Assembly: GCA_965216105.1 (NCBI GenBank)
Contig: OZ244147.1
Location: 2,542,001-2,606,000, forward strand
Direction: 5' to 3'
DNA: 64,000 nt
From: JAALLB01 sp017643495
GTDB taxonomy: Bacteria; Pseudomonadota; Alphaproteobacteria; Rhizobiales; Rhizobiaceae
Below are positions 33,959 through 42,553 of this stretch, piece by piece; positions within the stretch are counted from its first letter, which is position 1; the number at the start of each line of letters is the position of its first letter. The translations under genes were made by a program, and so were the position numbers. The notes below the pieces were generated by a model. The model was not told the DNA's origin. It made no database searches and saw only the letters and a list, made by a program, of their open reading frames with translations.

Positions 33959-34903
33959 TTAACGCTCTCCCCTGCGGAACGGCTTCATCAGTGCCTGTGG
34001 CACCCGGGCATGGCGTGCCATGAATGCAAGGGCGGCGATAGACAGGATATAAGGCATCATCAGAAATAGCTGGTATGGAACCGAACCACTCAGCACAGTC
34101 TGCAATCTCACCTGAAAACCGTCAAAGAAGGAAAACAGCAGTGCGCCCAGCAAAGCACGCGAGGGTTTCCAAGAGGCAAAGACGACCAAGGCGATACAAA
34201 TCCAGCCTCTCCCTTGCACCATTGTCGGGAAAAAACTGTTGAACGCAGACAGGGTGAGAAAGGCGCCGGCCACTCCCATAAGTGCGCTTCCCGCAATCAC
34301 ACACCCGTAGCGCACGGCCAGAGGATTGATACCCTGTGCTTCGGCAGCATGAGGGTTTTCACCCGTCATGCGTATCGCGAGCCCCAGTGGGGTACGGAAA
34401 ATGACGTAGGCCAAAACAACTGCCGTAACGATTGCCACATAGGTTGGAGCAGTTTGCGAGAAAAATGCATCGCCAAAAAACGGCAAGGAAGTCAGCAGGG
34501 GAATATCCACTGGCTGGAATGGTTCAACCGTGGGCGGTGTACCGGCGACCGGCACCATCAACCTGAATACGTAATAGCTGAAACTCGATGCAAAAAGGGT
34601 AACGCCCAGACCACTGACATGTTGGGACAATCCGAGCGTCACCGTAAGAACGGAATGGAGAAAACCGAAAATGCCCCCGCAAATTGCGGCAACCAGAAGT
34701 CCGGTCCACAGATCAGCACCGTTGTAAACGGCAAGCCAGCCAATCATTGCCCCAAAGGTCATGATACCCTCAATACCAAGATTGAGAACACCAGAACGTT
34801 CACACAACAAGGCACCGAGCGTCCCGAAAATAAGCGGTGTTGCGATCCGCAAGACTGCAGCCCAAAGACCGGCTGATGTGAGAATGTCAAAAACTTCACT
34901 CAT
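33959..34903 (-). CDS. BMP-type ABC transporter permease 2 (nucleoside-type)
   Basis: 314 residues, about eight to nine membrane segments, branched-chain permease fold (TPLIFGTLGALLCERSGVLNLGIEG is the family hallmark). Last gene of the BMP operon. ATGA overlap with the first permease. Known systems of this type import nucleosides, purines or related compounds. Confidence 0.9.
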   Translation of the reverse strand: MSEVFDILTSAGLWAAVLRIATPLIFGTLGALLCERSGVLNLGIEGIMTFGAMIGWLAVYNGADLWTGLLVAAICGGIFGFLHSVLTVTLGLSQHVSGLGVTLFASSFSYYVFRLMVPVAGTPPTVEPFQPVDIPLLTSLPFFGDAFFSQTAPTYVAIVTAVVLAYVIFRTPLGLAIRMTGENPHAAEAQGINPLAVRYGCVIAGSALMGVAGAFLTLSAFNSFFPTMVQGRGWICIALVVFASWKPSRALLGALLFSFFDGFQVRLQTVLSGSVPYQLFLMMPYILSIAALAFMARHARVPQALMKPFRRGER

Positions 34904-35949
34904 CGACGGATCCTGTATTGTGTGAAGAAAATTGCCACCAACATGGCTAGCAATGACAGTGCTACCGTTACATCTGCAATGTAACTGGGAATGTCCATCG
35001 CCCTGCTCATGCCGTCGGCCCCGACAAACATGGTCGCCACGAACACGGCAGCAAATACAACGCCTACCGGATTGAGGTTGGCCAGCATCGCAACAACGAT
35101 TCCGGAATACCCGTATCCTGGGGAAAGTTCGGTTGTGACATATCCCTGGACGCCCATCACCTCAATCGCACCTGCCAAGCCGGCAAATCCACCTGAGATC
35201 ATCGCAACAAAGACCAGGGTTCTGGCAAGCGGTACACCGGCAAAAACAGCTGCGGATGCATTCAGGCCTGCTGCCCTTGAATTCAGGCCAAACACCGTAC
35301 GTGCCTGAACAAAATAGATTATGACAGCCAAAACAATTGCGACCACCAGACCGAGATGCAGGCGTGAGCGAGACAGCAACTTGGGCAGCATGGCCTCGTC
35401 CGAAACGGAGACAGATTGAGGCCATCCAAATGCCAAAGGGTCTTTCAAAACTGTATCAATCAGCATCGACACAAACAGGATGGCAACGAAGTTGAGAAGC
35501 AAGGTTGTTACCACTTCATCCACCGAGTAGCGCAGACGCAGCCAAAGCGGAACCAGCAGAAGGCACATGCCAGCCAATGCCCCTGCAATGAAAAGCAACG
35601 GGATCTGAAAAAGTCCGGGCATGTCACCGAACAATTGGGAACTGGCGGCAGCGGCGGCTATTGCACCAAGGTAAAACTGTCCCTCTGCCCCAATGTTCCA
35701 AAGCCTGGCACGGAATGCCGTTGCCGCGGCGAGACCGGTTAGAATGAGCGGGGCAGAACGCGTCAGGGTTTCTGTTGCCGAAAGCCTTGAACCAAATGCA
35801 CCTTTGAGAATATTCCAGTAAGCCTCAAAGGGAGAGGCTCCCGCCAGCGCAATCAGGAAGCCTGACAAGGCCAACGCCAGGATGACTGCCAATAACGGAG
35901 TTACAAGAAGCAGGGCTAGAGAGCGCTGTTCCCGTCGTTCAAAGCGCAT
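34900..35949 (-). CDS. BMP-type ABC transporter permease 1
   Basis: 349 residues from the ATG at 35949, which has GGAGGAAG just upstream and overlaps the ATPase stop by 11 bases. Multiple membrane helices and the hallmark LILTGLAAATAFRARLWNIGAEGQ. Pairs with the second permease to form the channel. Confidence 0.9.
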   Translation of the reverse strand: MRFERREQRSLALLLVTPLLAVILALALSGFLIALAGASPFEAYWNILKGAFGSRLSATETLTRSAPLILTGLAAATAFRARLWNIGAEGQFYLGAIAAAAASSQLFGDMPGLFQIPLLFIAGALAGMCLLLVPLWLRLRYSVDEVVTTLLLNFVAILFVSMLIDTVLKDPLAFGWPQSVSVSDEAMLPKLLSRSRLHLGLVVAIVLAVIIYFVQARTVFGLNSRAAGLNASAAVFAGVPLARTLVFVAMISGGFAGLAGAIEVMGVQGYVTTELSPGYGYSGIVVAMLANLNPVGVVFAAVFVATMFVGADGMSRAMDIPSYIADVTVALSLLAMLVAIFFTQYRIRR

Positions 35950-37462
35950 TTTCTTCCTCCACGCCTGACCATTCACCGCTCATCATGAGACCAAGTTGCC
36001 TCGAATCTGTCTTTTCTGCTTGAACCGGCGGAGAAAGCCTGCCTCCGACAATTGCCTGTATCCGGTCAGCCAACGCCATTACTTCGTCCAGATCTTCCGA
36101 AATCAACAGGACAGCTGCTCCCTTGCGGCGTGCCTCAAGTATGCGTTCATGGACTGCCGCAACAGCTCCCTCGTCCAGCCCCCTGGCAGGCTGGGCAGCA
36201 ACCAGTATGCGTTTTGGCTCGACCAGGTTACGGCCCAGAATCATCTTCTGCATATTGCCGCCTGACAACAGTCGGGTACGGCTGGATGGACCACCACCAC
36301 GTACATCGAACTCGTCCACCACCCTTTTCGCAAATGCCATGCCTTTCTTGCGGTCAACAAAGCCTTTTGAGGAATATTCGCTCAACCGTTCAAGAATGGC
36401 ATTTTCCCAGATTGTCATCTCGCCGATTGCACCTTCATGATTGCGGTCCTCCGGGATTCTTCCTATTCCCAGAGCAATGGTCTGGGCAACAGAGAGATCT
36501 CCAACCGCTTCTCCAAAGATGTTCATCGTACCGCCATTGCGCCTGGCCGTGCCACTTAGCAATTGTGCAAGATCCGCCTGTCCATTGCCCGAAACACCGA
36601 TTACCCCGAGTATCTCACCCTCTCGCAGGTAAAATCCCACCGATTTCAGTCGCTCAATACCATCACGAATTATACTGATATTTTCAGCCTGAAAGACCAC
36701 ACTTCCGGGATTGGACGCATCACGAACCGGGCGTGTCACCTGTCTTCCAACCATCAACTCCGCAAGTTCAGCCTTGTTCGTATCGCCAACTTTCCTCTCG
36801 GCAACTGACTTTCCGTCCCGCAATACAAAGATACGATCAGCGGTAGCCATGACTTCGTCCAGCTTGTGCGAGATGAAAATCAGCGAAAGGCCTTGCCTTG
36901 CCATGTCCTTGAGTGTGGCAAACATGCGGGCTGCTTCAATATTGGTGAGTACGGCCGTTGGCTCATCAAGAACCAGAATGCGCGCATCATTATAAAGCGC
37001 CTTCAGGATTTCCACCCTCTGTTGTTCGCCCACTGACAAATCACCCAGACGAGCTTCCGGGCTGACTTGCAAACCGAAACGTTCTGATAGGGCCAGCAGT
37101 TTTTCACGGGCCTTGGCAGTTTCCGACCGGACTGACCAAAGAGTTTGTGTCCCGGTCATGACGTTCTCGAGAACTGTCAGGTTTGGTGCCAGTGAAAAAT
37201 GCTGATGCACCATTCCGACGCCAGCCTGGATTGCAGCCCGGGGGCTACCGTGCGGCAATTCCTGCCCCAAGACAGTTACACTGCCTTGATCCGGAACATA
37301 ATGACCGAAAAGAATGTTCATTAGTGTCGTTTTGCCGGCACCGTTTTCGCCAAGCAAAGCAACAATCTCCCCCTTGCCAACAGAAAGGGAAATATTGTCA
37401 TTGGCCACTATCCGGCCAAACCGCTTGCTGACAGAACGTATTTCAAGCGCCACTTCTGTCAT
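35939..37462 (-). CDS. BMP-type ABC transporter ATP-binding protein (double ABC)
   Basis: 507 residues from the ATG at 37462 (ATGA overlap with the amidase stop). Two ABC domains: the first is complete (GENGAGKTT, LSVGEQQRVEILKAL, ILVLDEPTAVL), the second is degenerate in Walker A (GVSGNGQAD) and has RLLSGGNMQKMILGR, as usual for RbsA/NupO-type proteins. Confidence 0.92.
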   Translation of the reverse strand: MTEVALEIRSVSKRFGRIVANDNISLSVGKGEIVALLGENGAGKTTLMNILFGHYVPDQGSVTVLGQELPHGSPRAAIQAGVGMVHQHFSLAPNLTVLENVMTGTQTLWSVRSETAKAREKLLALSERFGLQVSPEARLGDLSVGEQQRVEILKALYNDARILVLDEPTAVLTNIEAARMFATLKDMARQGLSLIFISHKLDEVMATADRIFVLRDGKSVAERKVGDTNKAELAELMVGRQVTRPVRDASNPGSVVFQAENISIIRDGIERLKSVGFYLREGEILGVIGVSGNGQADLAQLLSGTARRNGGTMNIFGEAVGDLSVAQTIALGIGRIPEDRNHEGAIGEMTIWENAILERLSEYSSKGFVDRKKGMAFAKRVVDEFDVRGGGPSSRTRLLSGGNMQKMILGRNLVEPKRILVAAQPARGLDEGAVAAVHERILEARRKGAAVLLISEDLDEVMALADRIQAIVGGRLSPPVQAEKTDSRQLGLMMSGEWSGVEEENAL

Positions 37463-38865
37463 TGCACCATCCCAGCAACCGAAAAACGTTGCTGCCATCG
37501 CTCCTGCATTTCCAGGCTTTTTGCGAGTTTGAGCGTCAGTCTGTCATGTCCCATCGGAACCATCAGCTGTACCGGCAAAGGAAGCCCGTCCCCATCTTCT
37601 CCGAACGGCAAGGTCAAGGCAGGACATCCGCTTACATTTGCAATAGTGGCAAGCGGGGCAAAGCCGGCCATACGCTTGAAATGAAGTCCACAATCTGAGT
37701 GGTTTGTCGGGAATTCTCCCAAACGAACCGGTTGCGAAGAAAGCATCGGCATCAACAGACAATCCACCTCATCAAACAATCTTGCGAAATCATGACTCAA
37801 TTGAACCATGGACTGCATCAATTGCCATAGTTGAACTCCTGAAATCTCCTTGCCTGTGGATAGAGCGGCTTGGGTAATTTTTTCGGAAAGCGAAAAATCG
37901 TTTCCCGGTTCATGCGCGAGTGCCGCCAGGTTTATTGAAACAATGCCTTCGAAGACATCACCGCACCCTTGCGCAATGGTGGCTAAATCAGCGGCCTGTA
38001 CAGGATGCAGAACATGGCCCTGAGCCTCCAGTACGCGAGATGCTTCCAATACGGCTTCAGCGCGATCAACAGCTGTTGGGAACAAAAGGCCTGTATCCTC
38101 CACAACTCCAATCCGCAACTTTTGGGGAAACGTTTTCGCAAATGCGACCGGTGCAGATGGCCCCGGTGCTGGCGTTGTCATGATCCCAAACAGCGCCTCC
38201 GCGTCACGCACGGAACGGCATATGGCAAATTCGGAAGCTATTCCGCCCAGATGATTGCCAAACCCCGGACCGGATGGAATTGCACCGCGTGAGGGCTTAA
38301 AGCCAACCAGCCCACAGCAAGCCGCAGGAACCCGGATAGAGCCTCCCGCATCTGTCGCATGAGCAATTGAGACAATGCCTGACGCTACTGCTGAAGCCGC
38401 ACCCCCCGAAGAGCCACCGGCACCAAGGTGTTCCGCAAGCGGGTTTTTGCAAGCCGGACCGATGGCAGGTTCACTTGAAAGAGACAGTCCAAATTCTGGT
38501 GTGGTCGTGAGGCCAAACGGCAACAAGCCGACATCAGAAAACCGGGAAGAAACATACGAACCCTGGCCGCTCTTGCCTCTCTCATACATGCGCGAACCGG
38601 CGACAACAGGGAGAGAGGGAAACGGACCACCCAAATCCTTGGCAAGCGTTGGAACGCCGCCAAACAATTGCTGGCCACCAGAGCAATTCTTCGATTTGTT
38701 GTCGTATGCTTCAGCCTGTTCCAGACCGTATTCAGAGTCGAGATAGGCAATCGCACCCAAGCCGGAATATTCTGTAGCCCGGTCGAGTGAGGCTTGCATG
38801 ACCTCACTCGCAGTTGTCTTCCGGTTGTGAATTGCCTGGGCTAATGCCGTAGCATCCTGTACCAC
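37459..38865 (-). CDS. Amidase signature family hydrolase
   Basis: 468 residues from the GTG at 38865, chosen because it follows the BMP stop by 7 bases and has TAAGG upstream; longer starts would lie inside the BMP gene. The Ser-cisSer-Lys triad is intact: Lys in PTLAKDLGG, GAGGSSGGAASAVASG, and TDAGGSIRVPA. It hydrolyses amides in the cytoplasm. It is embedded in the transport operon, between binding protein and ATPase, so it probably acts on the imported compound (for example an amide or ureide). AtzF- or GatA-like roles are less likely. Confidence 0.88.
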   Translation of the reverse strand: MVQDATALAQAIHNRKTTASEVMQASLDRATEYSGLGAIAYLDSEYGLEQAEAYDNKSKNCSGGQQLFGGVPTLAKDLGGPFPSLPVVAGSRMYERGKSGQGSYVSSRFSDVGLLPFGLTTTPEFGLSLSSEPAIGPACKNPLAEHLGAGGSSGGAASAVASGIVSIAHATDAGGSIRVPAACCGLVGFKPSRGAIPSGPGFGNHLGGIASEFAICRSVRDAEALFGIMTTPAPGPSAPVAFAKTFPQKLRIGVVEDTGLLFPTAVDRAEAVLEASRVLEAQGHVLHPVQAADLATIAQGCGDVFEGIVSINLAALAHEPGNDFSLSEKITQAALSTGKEISGVQLWQLMQSMVQLSHDFARLFDEVDCLLMPMLSSQPVRLGEFPTNHSDCGLHFKRMAGFAPLATIANVSGCPALTLPFGEDGDGLPLPVQLMVPMGHDRLTLKLAKSLEMQERWQQRFSVAGMVQ

Positions 38866-38872
38866 GGAAGCC

Positions 38873-39859
38873 TTAGGAAGGATCTTCCATATCGCGCGGC
38901 ACTTCGAATTTCCCTGACTTGATGTCCGCCCGAACAGCTTCCATTGCTTTTTCAGCTTCTGCCGGGGCGACACCCTCCACATAAACGATGTCACTGCCCC
39001 CCTCCTTCATCAACCCGAAGGCAGTGTAATCCTTGCCAACAGGGTTTCCGGCGGCCACATCCGCAATAGCAGCATCGAGAATGGGGCGGAAATTCCACAG
39101 GGCATTTGCGAAAACCGTATCGGGATAACGCGGTGTGTAATCGATCAAAGATCCGACAGATTTGATGCCACGCTCCTTGGCGGCATCAGCCGTACCGATA
39201 CGCTCACCAAACAGGATGTCCGCACCAGCATCAATCTGGGCAAGTCCTGCTTCCCGCGCTTTAGGAGGGTCGAAAAATGTCCCGATGAACGTAACAAGAT
39301 GCTTTGCTTCCGGGTTGACGGCCTTCACACCGGCTGCAAATGCATTGATCAGCATGTTTACTTCCGGAATTGGAATTGCTCCAACCGAACCCACAACATT
39401 GCTTTCTGTCATCTCGCCAGCCAGCATGCCGGCAAGGTAGGCGCCGTCAAAATTCCAGGTACCGAAAACACCAAAATTGTCTCCAGATTCCTTGCCGCTG
39501 GATCCCATCACGAATGCTGTGTCAGGATAATCGGCAGCCACGGCACGGGCCTGTTTTTCAACCGGGAAGGTTTCGCCGATGATCAATTGCATGCCCTGCT
39601 CTGCATACTCACTCATTGCGCGCGGATAATCCGTCCCTGACACACCTTCGGAAAACACATATTCGATTTTTCCTTCGGACGCCGCATCCTGCAGTGCCTT
39701 GTGGAGAACCGAGTTCCAGGCGTTTTCAACCGGAGAGCCGTGAATCCCTGCCACTTTCAGGGGAGTTGCAGCGCGAGCACCCGGAACAATCGTGCTGGCT
39801 CCGAGAGCGAGGCCGGATGCGAGAACCGTACGCCTGGAAATTTTATTGTAGTTTTTCAT
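38873..39859 (-). CDS. BMP/PnrA-family ABC transporter substrate-binding protein
   Basis: 328 residues with an N-terminal signal ISRRTVLASGLALG (twin-arginine-like). The BMP domain (about 35-310) shows GVSGTDYPRAMSEYAEQGMQ and FGVFGTWNFDGAYLAGMLAG. Relatives bind nucleosides or purines. First gene of a five-gene uptake operon. Confidence 0.88.
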   Translation of the reverse strand: MKNYNKISRRTVLASGLALGASTIVPGARAATPLKVAGIHGSPVENAWNSVLHKALQDAASEGKIEYVFSEGVSGTDYPRAMSEYAEQGMQLIIGETFPVEKQARAVAADYPDTAFVMGSSGKESGDNFGVFGTWNFDGAYLAGMLAGEMTESNVVGSVGAIPIPEVNMLINAFAAGVKAVNPEAKHLVTFIGTFFDPPKAREAGLAQIDAGADILFGERIGTADAAKERGIKSVGSLIDYTPRYPDTVFANALWNFRPILDAAIADVAAGNPVGKDYTAFGLMKEGGSDIVYVEGVAPAEAEKAMEAVRADIKSGKFEVPRDMEDPS

Positions 39860-39874
39860 TTAACTTCCCCTGAT

Positions 39875-39888
39875 CTTTGCTTGCAAAG
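39875..39888. promoter_or_regulatory. Palindrome before the BMP operon
   Basis: CTTTGC-TT-GCAAAG, a perfect 14-base palindrome, 15 bases upstream of the BMP start codon, just before its AGGGGAAG ribosome site. Could be a repressor operator or a small 5' hairpin. A second perfect repeat, GGCATGA-TTCCG-TCATGCC (39975-39993), lies 90 bases further up. Confidence 0.4.
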
Positions 39889-40054
39889 AAAGGATGCTAG
39901 AAACTGGCCATGAACTAGTCAAGCAGGATGCATGGCTGAATTATCAACAGGGTGAGCCATATCTGACACCAGTCGGCATGATTCCGTCATGCCTGATGCT
40001 TTGCGGAAGCTACTCTGAAAACTCGTAGTGTAGAAGCATTTCTGCGTAAAACAC

Positions 40055-41803
40055 TTATCCGGCCTTGCGGGTTTGAACAGGAGATGCGTCACTCCTGCCA
40101 ACCCTTGCCTGAATAAGAGTGGCCAATTTGCTGTAGTAAAGATCAGACCCATGAAACCTGTCGGAGGAAAATGCCTGGGCAACTCCCTTTGTTTCCCGGA
40201 AAATGTCGAGAAGTATCTCTTCACCAGGCTTGAAATAATCCATTCCGTTTTCTGAAGCGAAATTCTTCAAAAATCCGCAATAAATATCAAAATTGTAATT
40301 ACAGCAGATCAATGTGTCGTCTCGCGCTCCTGACATGAAGGAGTACAGGTTCGGGTCTTCAACCAGCGTCACACTGCCAAGGTTTGCCAATTCCCGGAGG
40401 ATATTCAGCTGTCCGCCAAAGTTTTCACTGAAATATTCCCGTACCAAATCGGCTGTTAAAACAGGCGTTCCGAAATGCGTTGCCATTCTGGCTATCGTGC
40501 GGTGGGTCTGAAATCCGATATTGGTGTAGATCGCCTTGCCTGCTTTGCCATCGCTCAATTGGTCATGAATTGCATCCCAGATTGCAGCAGCTTCAGGTGT
40601 TTCATTGGGACTAAATATTTTTGCCTTAGAGAGTTCGAATTTGTTGTCTGAAAACCCGCTACCATTCATGACCATCCCACCTGCCACCGGAAAGCCGACA
40701 AAATCCAGTGCGTCAACTATCTTGCCACAATGGGAATCCCCGATAACGAACAGTTCTGACCGGGTCTGAGTTACTGACTTCAACCTTCGACAAGCATCAA
40801 GCATCTGCTCCTCACAGAGCACTTCTGCCTGTTCTTCAAGCTCATATCCGGAAGAACTGTCAATCAAGACCGTTTGTCCTGCCTCATCCACGTTGTCTTG
40901 CCCGCCAAATGCATGTTGCATGACAAATGCAACACCTTGTGCAGATACATTGCGCAGGTTTTCCTGAAACCTGGCGTCCCCTGTGGCATTGAAGGTCATC
41001 AATTCATACGAAGGAAAATAGCTCGAGATTTCCGACCTGCCAGTGAATTCGTCCACGGCGGCGCGTAGCGTCGCCTTGGATCGTGCATTGGCTACCAAAA
41101 CATGTTGATCCGTAGCCGTGGCAGTCAACGGAACCGGCGAGACTGTCAAAATCATCCGGATATCGGGATTGAACTCCCGAATGATTGTTTCAATCTCTTT
41201 CAGGTCTTCAACTACATCTGAATATGAAAGATTCATATGGTGATGATTGGCCGGATCATATTCCCCGGCCACAGTTCCCGGACAAACAGGCAGCACTTCG
41301 GTTGCGGTATTCTTCCAGTATTCCGTGAGGCCAAGTGTAAAAATGAACAGGTTTGAGATTGCCAGATGCTTTCTCAATTCTCTGCCGATACCCTCACGAC
41401 GCTCCTCCAGCATCTCGACAGTTGCCAATGCTTCATGTTGCGGCAGAAGCAAGTCACGGTATCCGTATGCATCACGACAGCAATTGTCCCTGGTCCAGAC
41501 GCGAATGCCTGCGGCAAATTCCAACCATTGCCGCAACTGGCGTGTCGTATAGACATTACCCAGGCCGAAACTCTCTGCCCTCTCCCCACTATAATCCGAT
41601 TTCACATAAGCAAGACCGCGGTGCAGCAGTTCTTTTCCGATGTATTGCGCAAAACAGGATCCGGCTGAACAGACAGTCGCCGTTTTGTCTGCTGACGTCA
41701 TGATCGGCTCAATGCAAATCCGGCCACTATCTGACAGCGGGTGGCGGACAGCTGTAGACCAGAAAGCCGTTTCTGGCTGGGAATTGTAGGGATTGCCGGA
41801 CAT
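40055..41803 (-). CDS. GSCFA-domain protein
   Basis: 582 residues. The N-terminal half contains the family signature SAGSCFAQYIGKEL and the later TLGLTEYW and LTVSPVPLTAT stretches of the GSCFA domain, which is related to SGNH/GDSL hydrolases (about residues 40-290). The C-terminal half, starting with SELFVIGDSHCGK, looks like a second SGNH-like domain (GDSH) of about 200 residues. Cytoplasmic, no signal. Function in bacteria unknown; polysaccharide- or glycan-modification has been suggested for relatives. It stands alone between two transport/regulation operons. Confidence 0.82.
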   Translation of the reverse strand: MSGNPYNSQPETAFWSTAVRHPLSDSGRICIEPIMTSADKTATVCSAGSCFAQYIGKELLHRGLAYVKSDYSGERAESFGLGNVYTTRQLRQWLEFAAGIRVWTRDNCCRDAYGYRDLLLPQHEALATVEMLEERREGIGRELRKHLAISNLFIFTLGLTEYWKNTATEVLPVCPGTVAGEYDPANHHHMNLSYSDVVEDLKEIETIIREFNPDIRMILTVSPVPLTATATDQHVLVANARSKATLRAAVDEFTGRSEISSYFPSYELMTFNATGDARFQENLRNVSAQGVAFVMQHAFGGQDNVDEAGQTVLIDSSSGYELEEQAEVLCEEQMLDACRRLKSVTQTRSELFVIGDSHCGKIVDALDFVGFPVAGGMVMNGSGFSDNKFELSKAKIFSPNETPEAAAIWDAIHDQLSDGKAGKAIYTNIGFQTHRTIARMATHFGTPVLTADLVREYFSENFGGQLNILRELANLGSVTLVEDPNLYSFMSGARDDTLICCNYNFDIYCGFLKNFASENGMDYFKPGEEILLDIFRETKGVAQAFSSDRFHGSDLYYSKLATLIQARVGRSDASPVQTRKAG

Positions 41804-41812
41804 GAATGGCTC

Positions 41813-41850
41813 CTGGCTAGCTATGTGAACTGTTCATGTCACTTAGCCAG
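41813..41850. repeat. Interrupted inverted repeat upstream of GSCFA gene
   Basis: Outer arms CTGGCTA / TAGCCAG (41813-41819 and 41844-41850) enclose a second small palindrome TGAAC-T-GTTCA. It lies between the GntR stop and the GSCFA start. There is no T-run, so it is either an operator or a structured 5' leader. Confidence 0.4.
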
Positions 41851-41875
41851 ATAATGCTGTCACGAGGCTTGTCAT

Positions 41876-42553
41876 TCAGTTCAGGGAGTCAGGCTCCTGC
41901 ACTTCCAACCAATCGCGAACAGTCTTGAATTTGCTTTTCAGATGCTCCCGCAGGATTTTTGCAAGTTTCAAACCCTGTCTCGCTTCAAGCGCTTCAAGAA
42001 TATCCTCATGTTCCCGAACCGCCTGCTCCCAGCGCTCATCGGTCATGTTCGCCATGTATCGTGCACGTCTTACCCTGGCGGCCAAGGACCGGTACATCGT
42101 GGATAATTCCTGATTGTCCGCTGCGGCCAGTATTGCCTCGTGGATTGCCTGGTTGGTTTCAAAATAGCGCACCAGATCCCGACCCTTGTAATGCTTTACC
42201 ATGGCCTCGTGAATTTTGCGGATTTCGGCAATTTCTTCATCCGTAATCCGTTCGCACGCAAGTTCTCCCGAAAGACCTTCCAGCGCACCCATCACCGGGA
42301 AAACCTGTTCTAATTCCTCGACGGTCACCTTGCTTACCCACGCACCACGGTTCGGCTCCAGGTAAACCAGTCCGTCAACCGCCAATACTTTCAATGCTTC
42401 CCGCATAGGGGTTCGCGAAACACCATAACGCTCGCAAAGCGAACGCTCCGGTATCTTGGTACCGGGGGGCAACTCACCTTCAACGATCAACGATCTCAAG
42501 CGGTCAAGCAATTCCACATGCAGGGAGGGTCTTGTGATCGTTTCAACATTCAT
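41876..42553 (-). CDS. GntR/FCD family transcriptional regulator
   Basis: 225 residues. Winged helix near the N terminus (PERSLCERYGVSRTPMREAL) and an FCD domain with the metal-binding set Asp/His around ETNQAIHEAIL and REHEDILEAL. Translationally coupled (ATGA) to the preceding dehydrogenase gene; probably controls that gene and the divergent aminotransferase via the palindrome at 45501-45518. Confidence 0.9.
   Translation of the reverse strand: MNVETITRPSLHVELLDRLRSLIVEGELPPGTKIPERSLCERYGVSRTPMREALKVLAVDGLVYLEPNRGAWVSKVTVEELEQVFPVMGALEGLSGELACERITDEEIAEIRKIHEAMVKHYKGRDLVRYFETNQAIHEAILAAADNQELSTMYRSLAARVRRARYMANMTDERWEQAVREHEDILEALEARQGLKLAKILREHLKSKFKTVRDWLEVQEPDSLN

Noticed and set aside
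39975..39993. GGCATGA-TTCCG-TCATGCC as terminator of the GSCFA gene
   Set aside because: Stem is short and no T-run follows on the minus strand; mentioned only in the entry for the BMP palindrome.
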